Shown here piece after piece: positions 13,365-24,521 of a stretch of DNA of 64,000 bases. Source of the stretch: Mytilus californianus (Eukaryota > Mollusca > Bivalvia > Mytilida > Mytilidae). The notes beneath the pieces are model-generated. The model worked only from the letters and a program-made list of their open reading frames with translations, searched no databases and was not told where the DNA came from. The stretch lies in contig NW_026262604.1 of NCBI RefSeq assembly GCF_021869535.1, forward strand, positions 56,754,247-56,818,246, written 5' to 3'. Both the position numbers and the translations under genes were made by a program. The stretch's first letter is position 1; every line of letters starts with the position of its first letter.

Positions 13365-13856
13365 TTGATAAATTATTCTGATATTTTACTAGCGGAAGAG
13401 GGTTGGATAAATGGACATTCTTTTCAAAATGATGAAGACCCCGTGGTTGAGCTAATAACAGAAGAGTTCATTCTCAAAATGAGGAATGCCAATTCTGTCA
13501 AATGTGAAAACATTTTATCAGGAATGGTTAAAATTCAAAAGAAATTCATGATATTTTGCCGACAGAACTTGACCTACATCTACATGTTGCTTAGTGTTTG
13601 ATGACAGCAAAAAAAATTGATGGAAAAGATTTTGAACCGAAAACACTGAAATATATACAAGGCTGCATCAATCGGTATCTTGCTGAAAAGCACTCTACAA
13701 TGAATATAATCGTAAACAAGGAATTTAAGCACTCCCATTATGTTCTTGGTTCTGACAGAAAGCTTCTTAGGTAGCATGGTAAATGACATAGACACAGAAA
13801 TGAAGATCCCCTTACCAAGGAAGAAATTAAGATTTTATATGAAAAGAAGGGGTAAG
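13365..13856 (+). pseudogene. Crypton/KIAA1958-like tyrosine recombinase, exon with N-terminal core-binding domain (decayed)
   Basis: Read in two frames joined by a frameshift near 13550, this stretch resembles the helical core-binding region upstream of the catalytic domain in Crypton-type tyrosine recombinases and their animal relatives (KIAA1958, QRICH1, ZMYM2-4 C-terminal domain). Visible matches are 'DILPTELDLHL', 'DFEPKTLKYIQGCINRYL' and 'LTKEEIKILYEKK', in the order known for the family. Stops break the frame at several points: TAG just after the 'DLHLHVA' segment, a TAG and a TGA after 'SDRKLLR', and a TAA near the end. The exon ends at a strong donor, AAG|GTAAGT, at 13856/13857. Splicing to the acceptor at 16063 keeps the reading phase and continues the family alignment. 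It is therefore a dead copy of a spliced gene or transposon. I matched it by memory of the family pattern, not by a search. Confidence 0.65.
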
Positions 13857-13879
13857 GTAAGTACTTTATATATTTGTTT

Positions 13880-14215
13880 GTTTTCATAGTGATTAAGATT
13901 ATAACACAATGTTGACTGCTGTGCCCCTATTTTTGAAATTTTTACCTATTATGTCTGTTTGTTTTGTTCGCACATTGTTGTCAATATAATGGAATTTTAT
14001 GCGTTAGAGGTTTGGCTAGCTATAAAACCAGGTTTAATCCACCATTTTCTACAAAAGGAAATGCCTGTACCAAGTCAGGAATATGACAGTTGTTTTCCAT
14101 TTGTTTAATGTGTTTGAGCTTTCTGTTTTGTCATATGATAGGGGACTTTTCGATTTGAGTTTGTCTTGGAGTTCGGTATATTTGTAATTTTTACTCTTTA
14201 AAGATCGAATAACTC
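13880..14215 (-). repeat. R1 repeat copy, reverse orientation
   Basis: Reverse complement of the family at 7385-7735. It starts at 'ttttcatagtgattaagatt', passes 'tagctataaaaccagg' and 'gtaccaagtcaggaatatga', and ends near 'gagttcggtatatttg'. Confidence 0.8.
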
Positions 14216-14269
14216 ATGTTTTGTTTTATATCTTCACATTTTTGAACAATTTGACAATAGTTCATATAA

Positions 14270-14790
14270 AAATAAATAGATGTGGTATGATTGCCTATGA
14301 GACAACTCTTTACAAGAGACCAAAAAGACACAGAAATTAACAACTACAGATCACCGTACGGCCTTCAACACATAGTCAGCTACAAAGGCCCCGAAATGAC
14401 AAATGTAAAACAATTCAAACGAGAAAACTAATGGCCTGATTTAAGTTCAGAATAAGAAACAGATATGATATACAGCAACAAACGACAACCACTGAATTAC
14501 AGGCTCCTGACTTGGGACAGGCACATACAGAATGTGGCGGGGTTAAATTAGGTAGATGGCACCAAACCCTTCTCCTAACCTGGGACAGTGGTATACAAAA
14601 CAATACACGAAAAACAAATACGATAAACAGCAACAAACAACAACCACCACTCAATTACAGGTTTCTGACTTGGGACAGGTACATATAGAATTGGCGAGGT
14701 TAAACTAGTTTGAAAGCGCCAACCTTCCCCCTAACCATGGACAGTATTGTAACAGTACAACATAAGAACAAACTGTAAAAATCAGTTGAA
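14270..14790 (+). repeat. dispersed repeat family R3
   Basis: Opens 'gatgtggtatgattgcctat', then 'gagacaactc', 'gaccaaaaagacaca', 'cgtacggccttcaacaca', 'aaaggccccgaaatgac' and 'ctgacttgggacaggcac', and ends with a 'gtggcggggttaaa' segment. The tail beginning at 'acagcaacaaacgacaacca' is duplicated in tandem (about 14471-14570 and 14628-14720). Other copies are at 19985-20180, 22355-22860 and 59158-59320. Confidence 0.8.
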
Positions 14791-15356
14791 AGGGCTAAAC
14801 ACGTCAGATGGATACAAGGCATAAATACATCTAAGAAAAGACGTGGTAGGGTACTTATAAGATATGGTTGTTCACTATATGACTCTCTGGAGAGCGCACG
14901 GACTTGAATATAGAAAAATTTAAAATTGCATTCTTATGCTTGATATACATTTTGTATGAAATGGATGTCTGTGACATATTTGAATTTCTCATTTTCAAAA
15001 GTAGACTTTCTGTAGACACTGCATTCAACGTTTCTATAAAATTTGTTTATATCACTAAAGACTATATCTATTAATATTTAATGTGACAGCTGTGTGTATA
15101 TTTAAGTATATTTAGCTATGTTGAAAGACGTGCATAATGGCAAATTATAAAGCTACGAATTGTTAAGTCTCTAAGTAAACGTAAAAGAGTTCCTCTGCTT
15201 TTTTTGCATAATAGATGCAATTTGGGTACTCCGTGCAATTTGGGTACTGTAACGTTACATGTTTTAACTGTTTATGAATTTGTTCAAAAACATCATGTTG
15301 TAACTGTAAAGAACTGCCATAGTTGAATTTATCATTAATGTGGAAGTACAAAGACT

Positions 15357-15592
15357 ATAAGTAGTCGAACTACTGTATCGCTAGCCCCTTAACACTGAGG
15401 TTGTCAGTTCGAATCCCGCACGGGGCAGGTGAACTAAACTCCAATCTTAATTGATTAGGATTGTCAGTTTTCCTACCGAAGGTCGGTGGTTCTCTCTGGG
15501 CACTACGGCTTCCTCCACCAATAAAAACTGACCGCCACAAAATAGTAAATTATTGTTGAAAGTGGCGTTAAACACCAATCAATCAACCTACA
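15357..15592 (+). mobile_element. tRNA-headed SINE, apparently full length
   Basis: The 5' part resembles a tRNA, with a pol III B-box match 'GTTCGAATCCC' at about 15409-15419 and an upstream 'tagtcgaactactgtatcgc' region that could hold a degraded A box. The body has the central segment seen in mollusc SINEs ('ggtcggtggttctctctggg', 'cttcctccaccaataaaaac', 'agtggcgttaaacacc') and ends in an 'aatcaatcaa' tail. Its likely promoter is internal pol III, and mobilisation would depend on a LINE. Part of the same body is present in reverse at 16648-16800. Confidence 0.8.
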
Positions 15593-15659
15593 TTAATGAA
15601 GTGTGCATCCATTTACTAGTCCAAATAATCATGACATCTTGAAAGGCTATCTAATTAAC

Positions 15660-16060
15660 GCCGACGTGACAGCAAAAAAAAAAAATCCTTTCAAGACGTC
15701 ATAAATATTTGGACAACACATTTACATAAAATATAAACTCTCAGACTTTAGAAGTGTGAAGACTTGTCTGATAATTGATGATTTCTTTTGCAATATTCAA
15801 ATGTTGTCTCGCATCTATATTGAATTTCATTCTTTTTACAAGTTAATTTAGTGTTAATGAGGACTCATTTTGATGCTTTTATTTTTTTTGTACACGTAGA
15901 CCTAAATAAATGCATTGTAAAATGTCCATGAACTATCGTTTTTAGATATTGGATTGACAGATAGCTAATTTCACTTCAAAGAATTGCTTTTATGTGATTT
16001 ATTTTCTTTTATATGATATAATAAAGTAAATCATTTTTTTTATATTCTTTACATGTTTTT
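15660..16060. other. no feature seen
   Basis: AT-rich sequence inside the inferred intron, with no repeat that I recognise. Confidence 0.35.
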
Positions 16061-16063
16061 CAG

Positions 16064-16299
16064 CAAATGCTAAATCTCTTACATGTACCAACACTATTTT
16101 CCTGACAAACAGTATATACTTTTGAATGAGATCACGTACAGATCATGAAAACCTGAGATGGGATGATGTAGAGCTTAAAGCAACATCAACAAGGGAAAGG
16201 TATCTGGAGTATTCTGAAAGGGCAACTAAAACCAGGACAGGAGAAAGCAGTGGAGCAAGAGCATTTACACCCAAAATAAGATATAATTTGTACAAGTAA
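16064..16299 (+). pseudogene. Crypton/KIAA1958-like tyrosine recombinase, exon with first catalytic-domain motif (decayed)
   Basis: Following the acceptor 'gtttttcag', the frame reads through a segment containing 'NAKSL', 'NTIFLTNSIYF', then one in-frame TGA at 16123-16125, then 'RSRTDHENLRWDDVELK', 'YLEYSERATKTRTGE' and 'ARAFTPKI'. In the family, a Leu-Arg with the catalytic arginine, an Asp/Glu-His pair, a Trp-Gly-Asp-like turn and a 'TKTR-G' run occur in this same order, and a basic RS.(T)DH motif takes that place here. The open part without the TGA begins at the ATG at 16126. The frame closes with TAA at 16297-16299, though 'aa|GTAAAT' there could instead be a donor. The later His-x-x-Arg and tyrosine motifs are not visible downstream, so the catalytic C-terminus is missing or diverged beyond recognition. 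Confidence 0.65.
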
Positions 16300-16640
16300 A
16301 TAAAATAATTAGTTATTAAATGAATTTATATCAATTTGATTGAGGACAAAGCAAATTAATACTTTTACTTTAATAATATTATAGTAAATACCGTGTTAAT
16401 ATCTTCCAAGGGACATACTTTACACACAAATATTCAACATATATCTCCCACAGGATACAAGATACATAAACTCACCAGGCCCTCTGGCTGATATTGGCAG
16501 CATGTGATACGTATTTTACAATGTATTATTCTCTATGCATTATGTATTAAGTTTTAAAAAAGTTCAGACTTCCATAAATTATGTGTTGTTGATCTTGTAT
16601 TTCATTTACTCAATAACCAATCTGTACTGTCCCTTATTTA
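16300..16640. other. no feature confirmed; possible third-exon region
   Basis: An acceptor-like 'tctcccacag' lies at about 16444-16453, followed by ~50 bases in which I could not establish family similarity. Otherwise AT-rich. Confidence 0.2.
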
Positions 16641-16647
16641 GTTGGCC

Positions 16648-16800
16648 TTGTAATTGATTGATTGATTGATTGATTGATTGTTGGTGTTTAACGCCACTTT
16701 TAGCACATTTTTCTAAATCGTGGCTGCTAGTTGTTGTTGGTGGAGGAAGCCGGTGAATTCTTGTTAATTAGGACAAGTGCCGCACACACAACCGCAGTGT
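16648..16800 (-). mobile_element. SINE body fragment, reverse orientation
   Basis: It starts with a (ATTG)n tail followed by 'ttggtgtttaacgccacttt' and 'gtggaggaagcc', the reverse complement of the 3' half of the SINE at 15357-15592. The tRNA-related head is missing or too diverged to see. Confidence 0.75.
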
Positions 16801-17039
16801 CGACAGGCTATTAAGTGATAGATATAAATGAACTATCTTAGACCAATTGGTCTACCAGGCCCCTTCAATGGAATTAAACCTTGGAATAGTATGTATTTTT
16901 CGCACATTACCATGTTAACTTCATGCTACGATGATCAGCGTAATTTGATTTGTTTGATCGCCAGTCCGATCAAACCAAAGACTTAAAAGAAGAAGAATTG
17001 TATGCCTCTTCTACGAAAAGATTTGCAGCGCAAAATCCC

Positions 17040-18730
17040 ATTGAACAACATCCCACCTGAACAACATCAAAAAAGAACAACAACCCACCTGAACAACATA
17101 CCACTGAACAACATCCCACCTGAACAACATCCCACTAAACAACATCCCACTGACGACATCCAACTGAACAACAACATCCCACTGAACAACATGCAACTGT
17201 CCAATATCCCACTGAACAACATGCCACTGTACAACATCCCACTGAACAACATCCAACTAACCAAAATTTCACTGAATAACAACATCCCACTTAACAACAT
17301 CCCACTGAACAGCATGCCACTGTACAACATCCCACTGAACATCTTCCCACTGAACAACAACATCCTACTGAACAACATCCCACTGAACGGTATCCAACTG
17401 AACAACATCCCACTGAACAACATCCCACTGAACAAAAACATCCCACTCAACAACTTCCAACTGAACAGCATCCAACTTTACAACAACATCCCACTGAACA
17501 ACATCAATTGGTCAACATCCAACTCCCACTGAACAACATTCCATTGAACAACATCCCACTGAACAACATTCCTCTGAACAACTTCCCACTGAACAACATC
17601 CAATTGACCAATATCCAACTGAACAATATCCCACTGAACAGCATCCCACTGAACAACAATATCCAACTGAACAACAACATCCCACTGAACAACATCCCAA
17701 TGAACAACATCTCATTGAACAACAACCTCCCACTGAACAACATTCCACTGAACAACATTCCACTTAATAACAACATTTCACTGAACAACATCTCACTGAA
17801 CAACATCCCACTAAAGAACATCCATTGAACAACATCCATTTCGACCACATTCAACTGAAGAACATCCACTGAACAATATCCCATTGAACAACATTCCACT
17901 GAACAACATCCATTGAACAACTTTCCATTGAACAACATTCCACTGAACAACATTCCTTTGAACAACTCTCCACTGAACAACATCCCATTGAACAATTTCC
18001 AACTGAACAATATCCCACTGAACAGCATCCCACTGAACAACAACATCCAACTGAACATAAAACATCCCACTGAACAACATCCCACTGAACAACATCCAAT
18101 TGAATAACATCTCACTGAACAATATCCCACTGAACAACATCCCACTGAACAGCATCCCACTGAACAACAACATCCAACTGAACAAAAACATCCCACTGAA
18201 CAACATCCCACTGAACAACATCCCACTGAACAACATCCCAATGAACAACATCCCACTGAACAACATCCCACTGAACAACATCCCAATGAACAACATCCCA
18301 CTGAACAACATCCCAATGAACAACATCCCAATGAACAACATCACAATGAACAACATCTCACTGAACAACATCCCACTGAACAACATCCAATTGAATAACA
18401 TCTCACTGAACAATATCCCACTGAACAACATCCCACTGAACAGCATCCCACTGAACAACAACATCCAACTGAACAAAAACATCCCACTGAACAACATCTC
18501 ACTGAACTACATCCAATTGAATAACATCTCACTGAACAATATCCCACTGAACAACATCCCAATGAACAACATCCCACTGCACAACATCCCAATGAACAAC
18601 ATCACAATGAACAACATCTCACTGAACAACATCCCAATGAACAACATCCCACTGAACAACATCCCACTGAACAATATCCCACTGAACAACATCCCACTGA
18701 ACAACATCCCACTGAACAACATCCCAATGA
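17040..18730. repeat. 15-bp minisatellite, roughly 110 units
   Basis: The monomer is close to CCACTGAACAACATC, with some units lengthened by a 3-base 'aac' insert and others changed to 'aatgaacaacatccc' or 'aacagcatc'. Because 15 is a multiple of 3 and the monomer lacks stops in most frames, long frames arise on both strands: PLNNI-type on plus; MLFSG-, CCSVG- and DVVQW-type on minus. The frame is not maintained along the array, which breaks into separate open stretches, and this argues against coding. Higher-order repetition is visible: a block starting 'ttgaataacatctcactg' recurs at about 18099, 18390 and 18507. Confidence 0.95.
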
Positions 18731-19184
18731 ATGTGAGATAAGTATGATCGGCTTTTTTGTTATGTTTAAAAAAAACAAAACAATTTGAGATGTTATAATA
18801 ATATTTATTTTATACTTAGTAGTAAATACATGTAAATTGTATGTGTAATACGATAAATGGCAATCGTGCTGTATCGTTTATTCGTGATGATATCGATATC
18901 AGTCTAAAGTGAAGGAAATAGGAGACATTTCCTCATGATAAATCACTTTATCGGCAATTCTAATATCACACCAACTTCAAGGCTGATCTGCAAGTACGAA
19001 AGACTTGTGTATAAAATTGATACTCGCGAATTGTTTGCAGATATAACTCATTGTCCATAGGTGGTTCGGGAAAGTAATCAAAACAGGAAGGCAGAAGATA
19101 TCAAAAGGGCAATCGGCAAACATCGGGTGACTCCGCTTCTCTCGATTAGGAACGGAATCGGCCGAGTTGTGACGAATGATCAAA
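18731..19184. other. no gene confirmed
   Basis: Mostly AT-rich. A slightly more GC-balanced stretch at about 19040-19180 has a short minus-strand frame without any domain that I recognise. Confidence 0.3.
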
Positions 19185-19330
19185 GGGGTTTTCAAACTCA
19201 TAAGTAGAAGACAAACTAACAAACGTCATGTAAAAAAAACCGCCCAAAGACAAACAACCATACACAGACATAGAAAACTAAAGACTCAGCGACAAGAACC
19301 CCACTAAAAACAAAGAAAAATCACGGTTTC
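19185..19330 (+). repeat. R2 repeat copy
   Basis: Matches the 11383-11555 copy: 'ttcaaactcataagtagaag', 'acaaactaacaaacgtcatg', 'acaaacaaccatacacagac' and 'agaaccccac'. Confidence 0.75.
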
Positions 19331-19984
19331 GGCATTAGTCATTATAAAATACATATATTTATAATGAATTCACAGCTAAAAGAGTTTGAAAATATGACAA
19401 AAACTAACTGCCACATGCAAAGCGGAGAATGAATTTGTATGGTTATGCTTTAAGACCCTTTTTGATATATGACAAAATTCCCGCCATCATCAATCTATCA
19501 ATAGACGCTTGACGAAAGAAGTTAAATTACTTTCATTTACAAAAGAAGATTAAGTAAAATAAAATGATTGATTTGGCGTATTAAATTTTGAAATATTTGA
19601 GATTACAATCGAAATAAAATTTAATGATGTGCGATATTTTTTATCAATTGCAGATCGAGTGCATTAGGTTTAGTGTTAAGATGATAAAGATCTGTAAAAG
19701 TATACATATAAAATAGTACTGTTAGGCACAGCTTGATACCATTTGCAACAGAAAAAAGGGGCGTGTGATTGTTAACAATTATTTTATTATTACATTTGGT
19801 GTATAATAGACATGCCAAACACGAAAAAACAGAATTAAAAGTGCAATAATTTCATTTTAAATATTCCAGTATGCTACAATATTAATTATGAGTACATGTA
19901 TACCAGAAAAACGACTAGAAAACCGCCTTCTGAAATCAAATGGAAATATTTGATATAGTGCAGATTTGTCATTGTATCTTTTCC

Positions 19985-20180
19985 ATACATACAAATAAGA
20001 GGATGTGGTATGAGTGCCAATGAGACAACTCTCCATCCAAGTCACAATGTGTAAAACGTTAACAATTATAGGCCAAAGTACGGCCTTCAACACGGAGCAT
20101 TGGCTCACACCGAACAGCAAGCTATAAAGAGCCCCAACATGACTAGTGTAAAACTATTCAAACAGCAAATCAACGGTCTT
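19985..20180 (+). repeat. R3 repeat copy
   Basis: Reads 'gaggatgtggtatgagtgcc', 'gagacaactctcc', 'gtacggccttcaacac' and 'gagccccaacatgac', matching the R3 family in order. Confidence 0.8.
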
Positions 20181-20279
20181 ATCTATATAAAAAACGAGAA
20201 ACGAGAAACACTTAAGAACCACATCATACAAGTTACAATTTATATAAATTTTGTGTAATTGTCTTTTCTTTAATCAGCC

Positions 20280-20284
<5 letters not shown>

Positions 20285-20344
<60 letters not shown>
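20285..20344. repeat. (GA)n microsatellite
   Basis: An uninterrupted GA dinucleotide run of about 60 bp. It creates an artificial Arg-Glu repeat frame. Confidence 0.98.
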
Positions 20345-20347
<3 letters not shown>

Positions 20348-20540
20348 TTTTTTTTATATACTACATTGTTTTTTTATATATACTACATTGTATTTGCCTC
20401 AACGAAAGCAGTATTTTGAAGATGACACATTTGTTACCATTTCGACTTTTTGTCGCATTTCCCACGGATAGTTAACAATTATAACATTTTTTTTTCTATC
20501 AACAATATTATCTAAACGGTTTATATACTCTATAGAGAAC

Positions 20541-20906
20541 CAGAGAGAATATGAGCATGACACAATAGTCTATGGCGAATGAGAGAGAATATGAACATGA
20601 CACAATAGTTTATGGCGAATGAGAGAGAATATGAACATGACACAATAGTTTATGGCGATTGAGAGAGAATATGAACATGACACAATAGTTTATGGCGAAT
20701 GAGAGAGAATATGAACATGACACAATAGTTTATGGCGAATGAGAGAGAATATGAACATGACACAATAGTTTATGACTAATTAGAGAGAATATGAACATGA
20801 CACAATAGTTTATGGCGATTGAGAGAGAATATGAACATGACACAATAGTTTATGGATAATGAGAGAGAATATGAACATGACACAATAGTTTATGGCGAAT
20901 GAGAGA
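20541..20906. repeat. 40-bp tandem array, nine units
   Basis: Nine units of exactly 40 bp start at 20541, 20581, 20621 and so on up to 20861. Each reads 'gagagagaatatgaacatga' then 'cacaatagtttatggcgaat', with 0-4 changes. The array opens with a variant unit and stops within the tenth. Confidence 0.97.
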
Positions 20907-20909
20907 TGA

Positions 20910-22350
20910 CAAGTAAAACGGAAATGAATTACTGTTAATAAATAATTAAAAGAACAAATAACTTAAATAATCTCTATGGATTTGGAACAAAACTACTTTC
21001 TCTTATGTATTAAGTCTCAGGGTGTCTTAAGTACTTATCTATATCCAATATGTTGAACTATTTAGGTTATCATTAACGATCGTTACTTAATACAGTATAT
21101 AGCATTTAATGTCAAATACAATACCAAATAGAGAATTTCTTTCACTTAATTAACCATTTATTGGTGCCAAATTTTGTTTTGTACTATTATGGAAATCTTT
21201 ATTACAATCTAACCCTTGACATGTGATTTTTTTCTCTTTCCACTATCAACTGTATGAACTTGAGTCAAAAGCCACAGTTAGGATCCAATCTCAAAATCAA
21301 AACCACACCTCAAATGAAATATGACATGCGGAAGATTACAAATTAGTCAAAATCATTAAGCAATTCTAAAAACGGTAAGTTGACGCTCTCCCTTTCAATG
21401 CGCATGACAACAATAAACATTCCTTTGCATCGTTTTGCATTTGTACTCTAAACGAATAAATTCATTGTCATCTAAATGTTTAATATGTCGATTAACTACT
21501 CATCTGTGAAATAACGTATATGGCCCTGAATAGGCCACACAGGTGTGAGAAATCTAAAATCACATGACTCTTTTGAAACTTTTTAAATTTTCATGTAAAT
21601 TAGTGTCGGGTATTTTTCAACAGTAAAATTTAAAGGGGCTTTTTGTAATTTGAGCATTGAACATAAAGTGAAATTTTGATAACACTATTTTTTTTTAGAT
21701 TTAACGAATTTATATACTGTTATCGTTTATCAACAAATATTGCACGTTTGAGAAATAAATCTTAACAGTGACAGGTCACGGATTTTAAAAACGAAAAAAA
21801 AAAGGGGGGACCCACCGAAAACAATTGCATAAAGAGATTTCTGCAGTAAAACATCTTTAAACCCCCATATTAAAACACAAAGGGGCCATTCGAGGCTACA
21901 CCTTTGGTCACTGAATCCCCCCTGTAAAACCATATAACCATATAGTTGATTAGATTTAAATGACTAGCAGTTTTTCTAGTCAGTATTGAGAAGAAAAACA
22001 GTAATTACTTTCTTGATATTTGATAACAAAGAAACTTTAATAAATTTGTGAAATCAAATTGTGTAATTTTCTGTATATATGACTAGAGACAACACGATAA
22101 TGATGTTATGGATTTAGTTGGCCTCTTTTCTTACCTCGATCATTGCAGTGAAAATATGCTTATTCTATTGCATTCTCTCTGTGCTCCATTTTTTACTCTG
22201 AGAACTTAGTAAATTACTTTACGATGAGTAGACCGATAGATGTCAGTGTGAAGCGGAGTTTATTTTATGGTGCCAGTTTTTAGTATGGTAAACTATTTAG
22301 AAATTCAATTGTTTTTAGTCCGATTTTATTTTAGAAAACATATATAAAAT
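20910..22350. other. no gene or known repeat seen
   Basis: AT-rich DNA. The minus-strand frame at 21730-21933 spans a poly-A/poly-G rich patch and has no recognisable domain. Confidence 0.4.
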
Positions 22351-22354
22351 AAAG

Positions 22355-22860
22355 AGATGTGGTATGATTGTCAAAGAGACAACTATTTAATAAAGAAAAC
22401 AGAAAAAAGGTGAAAACAACAACGTATTACTACAGCCTTAAACAAGAGCAAATTTACATGGAATAGTAAGTTATAAAAAGTCACGTGATGATATTTTGGG
22501 AAACAATTCAAATAAGAAAACCTGATTTATACTACAACAATCAACAAAAACAAAAACAATGGGACGTTTCAGAATTTATAGGACTATGGGTAATTTAATT
22601 GTTCGTACCCCAAAAATTAAAATAACGTCACGTCATTGGTTGAATTTCCATTGTTTAGGACGTTTTTAACCACTCACGACGTTTTGGTGCTCATTTTTTA
22701 GAATATTACCCAGAATGCATTAGATTCTGAATTATGGATGACAGGAACCAACAACAATCACTTAATAACAAGCTTCTGGCTTGAGACAGAAACATAAAGA
22801 ATGTGGTGGGATTAAACATATTTTTAGAGTCCCTTCCCTGGGAACACATGGTAACAAACT
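22355..22860 (+). repeat. R3 repeat copy, interrupted
   Basis: Its left part (22355-22550) reads 'agatgtggtatgattgtcaa', 'gagacaac', 'actacagccttaaaca' and 'gaaaacctgattta'. Its right part (from about 22750) reads 'aacaacaatcacttaataac', 'cttctggcttgagacagaaa' and 'atgtggtgggattaaaca'. An intervening segment with inverted termini separates them. Confidence 0.7.
22570..22729. mobile_element. 160-bp MITE candidate inside R3
   Basis: The ends are imperfect inverted repeats: the left end 'CAGAATTTATAGGACTATGG' is followed by 'GTAAT', and the reverse complement of the right end is 'CAGAATCTAATGCATTCTGG' followed by 'GTAAT'. It sits within an R3 copy where other R3 copies lack it. No coding capacity. 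The target duplication is unclear. Confidence 0.5.
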
Positions 22861-22999
22861 GTTAAAATCGGTAAGAGAGGGCTGCTTTGAATGGTTGACA
22901 TTTGGAACTTTTATTGCTACATTTAACCGTTTTGAAGCAGATGCAACGTCCTCATTCATCTAAAAAATCTTTAAACAGTCGAGTCCGTATACATTTATA

Positions 23000-23555
23000 A
23001 TAAATTAATCAAATTAGCAAATCCTAACAAGTTTCGCAATATTAATAATAAACGCATGCAATACATTGCCAAAGTTTTAGTCAGGAACCTCACCAGTGAT
23101 TGTCTTATGTCATATCTTAATGTTTTGTTTTTATTATTATCTGGAGAATCTGGCGTTGATTGTGTCTGTTTAGACTTGCTACATGTCCCTTCCTAATTAT
23201 TTTTTTTCAATTTTGCCCCTTTAACAATTTTACTGCTACATGTATAACTAAGAGATTTCCATTATACTGACATCTGCACCAAGGAAATTTTTCAGTAAAC
23301 ATATAAATTAGTAAGAAAGAAATAAAATAAAGGGAATTGTAGCAAGTCTAGTGTCTGTTTAATTTAGTCCCAAATCATATCGATTTAAAGTTTTACGTAT
23401 TGTATAGACAACTGTCTATTGGTGATGACGGTATGTTGCGCTCTAGATGTATTTTGTTTCTGTTTTTTTTTCATTAAGTTATTGCCCATTGGTGTTTACG
23501 TCACATCTGTTTTTTATTCATAAGAAAATGCAAAAATAAATAAGAAATAGGACTG
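23000..23555. other. no gene seen
   Basis: AT-rich sequence with no repeat that I can place. Confidence 0.35.
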
Positions 23556-23640
23556 AGATCTCACAAAACATGTTTAACCCCGCCGCATTTTTGCGCCTGT
23601 CCCAAGTCAGGAGCCGTTGGCCTTTGTTAGTCTTTTTCGG
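23556..23640 (+). repeat. relic of the Penelope-like element 3' region
   Basis: Reads 'actgagatctcacaaaacat', 'gtttaaccccgccgcatttt', 'tgcgcctgtcccaagtcagg' and 'ggcctttgttagtc'. This matches the 3' noncoding region of the elements at 45852-47872 and 53729-55221 ('gagatctcaaaaaacatg', 'ccgcatttttgcg'). Confidence 0.75.
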
Positions 23641-24099
23641 TAGAAATGTTACAGTACTAGTATATCATTTGTTTACATGATCAAACTTAAATGAGAAATT
23701 AAAATAAAGAGACTATTATAAATGATATCAATATTTCCAATGTGACGATACTTCAAACGAAATAGAAATCAACAATAGAAAAAATTAAAGAAAAACGTCC
23801 AAAAGTTATAAAACGGCGGCAAAAGGAAAAATAATACAATTCAACCAATAATAATAGGAAAATTCCATGTTTGCATTTAAAAGAGACATTTGCAAAAAGG
23901 GTCAAATTAATGTACATTAACAAAAATACGACAAATTAACTTAATATGGACTTGTTGGTCTCGCCATAAAATAACTCCCTAACATTGCCCTGTCAATTCT
24001 ATCTCATGTCACCTCTTGATATTTTATCTATTTCAGCTACAGATCGTTGGACCTCTTGGCTAAAGCCAACTGGTTTTGGATATTTTATTCTTTACATGC

Positions 24100-24521
24100 C
24101 ATATTTCAAGTTAAATGAACATGAGTTGATTTCATATCGCAGTTTTTTCTATGTTTCACTGACTCTTAGGACAATTGATCTTCTATGTAATAAAATGATA
24201 TTGGCGATGAATTTCATTACATATTAGAATGTAAATACTTTGAAGAAAACAGGAAACATTGTATGTCACATTACTCTTTTAAAAATGCAAATATTGTTAA
24301 ATACAAGGAGATTATGTCTTCAAAAAGCTAATCAGAACTGATTAAACTTTGTAAATTTAAAAAGATTATCAACACAGGTACATGTATATGTGCTCCTGGC
24401 TAAAACGTACTTCATATATTGTCTTAGCAGTTGTTTGGTTTGTTATGTCTTATTGTAAATATTGTATATACATGTCTTCTCTATACCTATGTATATGGTT
24501 TATTGAGAATAAAGATATATA
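24100..24521 (+). pseudogene. LINE ORF2 C-terminus and 3' tail, decayed
   Basis: Read in two frames, the segment gives 'RTIDLLCNK' followed by 'DIGDEFHYILECKYFEENRK'. This is the Cys-His region near the C-terminus of many LINE reverse-transcriptase proteins. The same block occurs as 'IGNEFHYILNCTAL' in the minus-strand fragments at 43970-44260, 52575-52850 and 56440-56600. The frame ends at TAA near 24331, and the sequence ends in 'ttgagaataaagatatata', typical of a LINE 3' end. The 5' part is missing. The LINE clade cannot be decided from this piece. The Tc1-like element starts at its last bases. Confidence 0.7.

Larger units (their letters stand above)
13857..16063 (+). other. inferred intron of the recombinase-like pseudogene
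   Basis: It is bounded by GTAAGT at 13857 and by a T-rich tract ending 'gtttttcag' at 16063. It contains a reverse R1 copy, an R3 copy and a full SINE, so it has grown by insertion. The splice phase is 1: a single G from the left exon joins CA of the right exon. The boundaries are inferred from the protein-level continuity on each side. Confidence 0.5.

Noticed and set aside
15400-15425. A functional tRNA gene
   Set aside because: Only a B-box-like segment is convincing. The downstream SINE body and tail show that it is the head of a retroposon.
17002-18741. Several long frames on both strands of the 15-bp repeat as repetitive protein genes
   Set aside because: They arise automatically from a stop-free 15-bp unit, change frame between blocks and lack any flanking exon or start context.
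20251-20475. Arg-Glu repeat protein
   Set aside because: Translation of a GA microsatellite.
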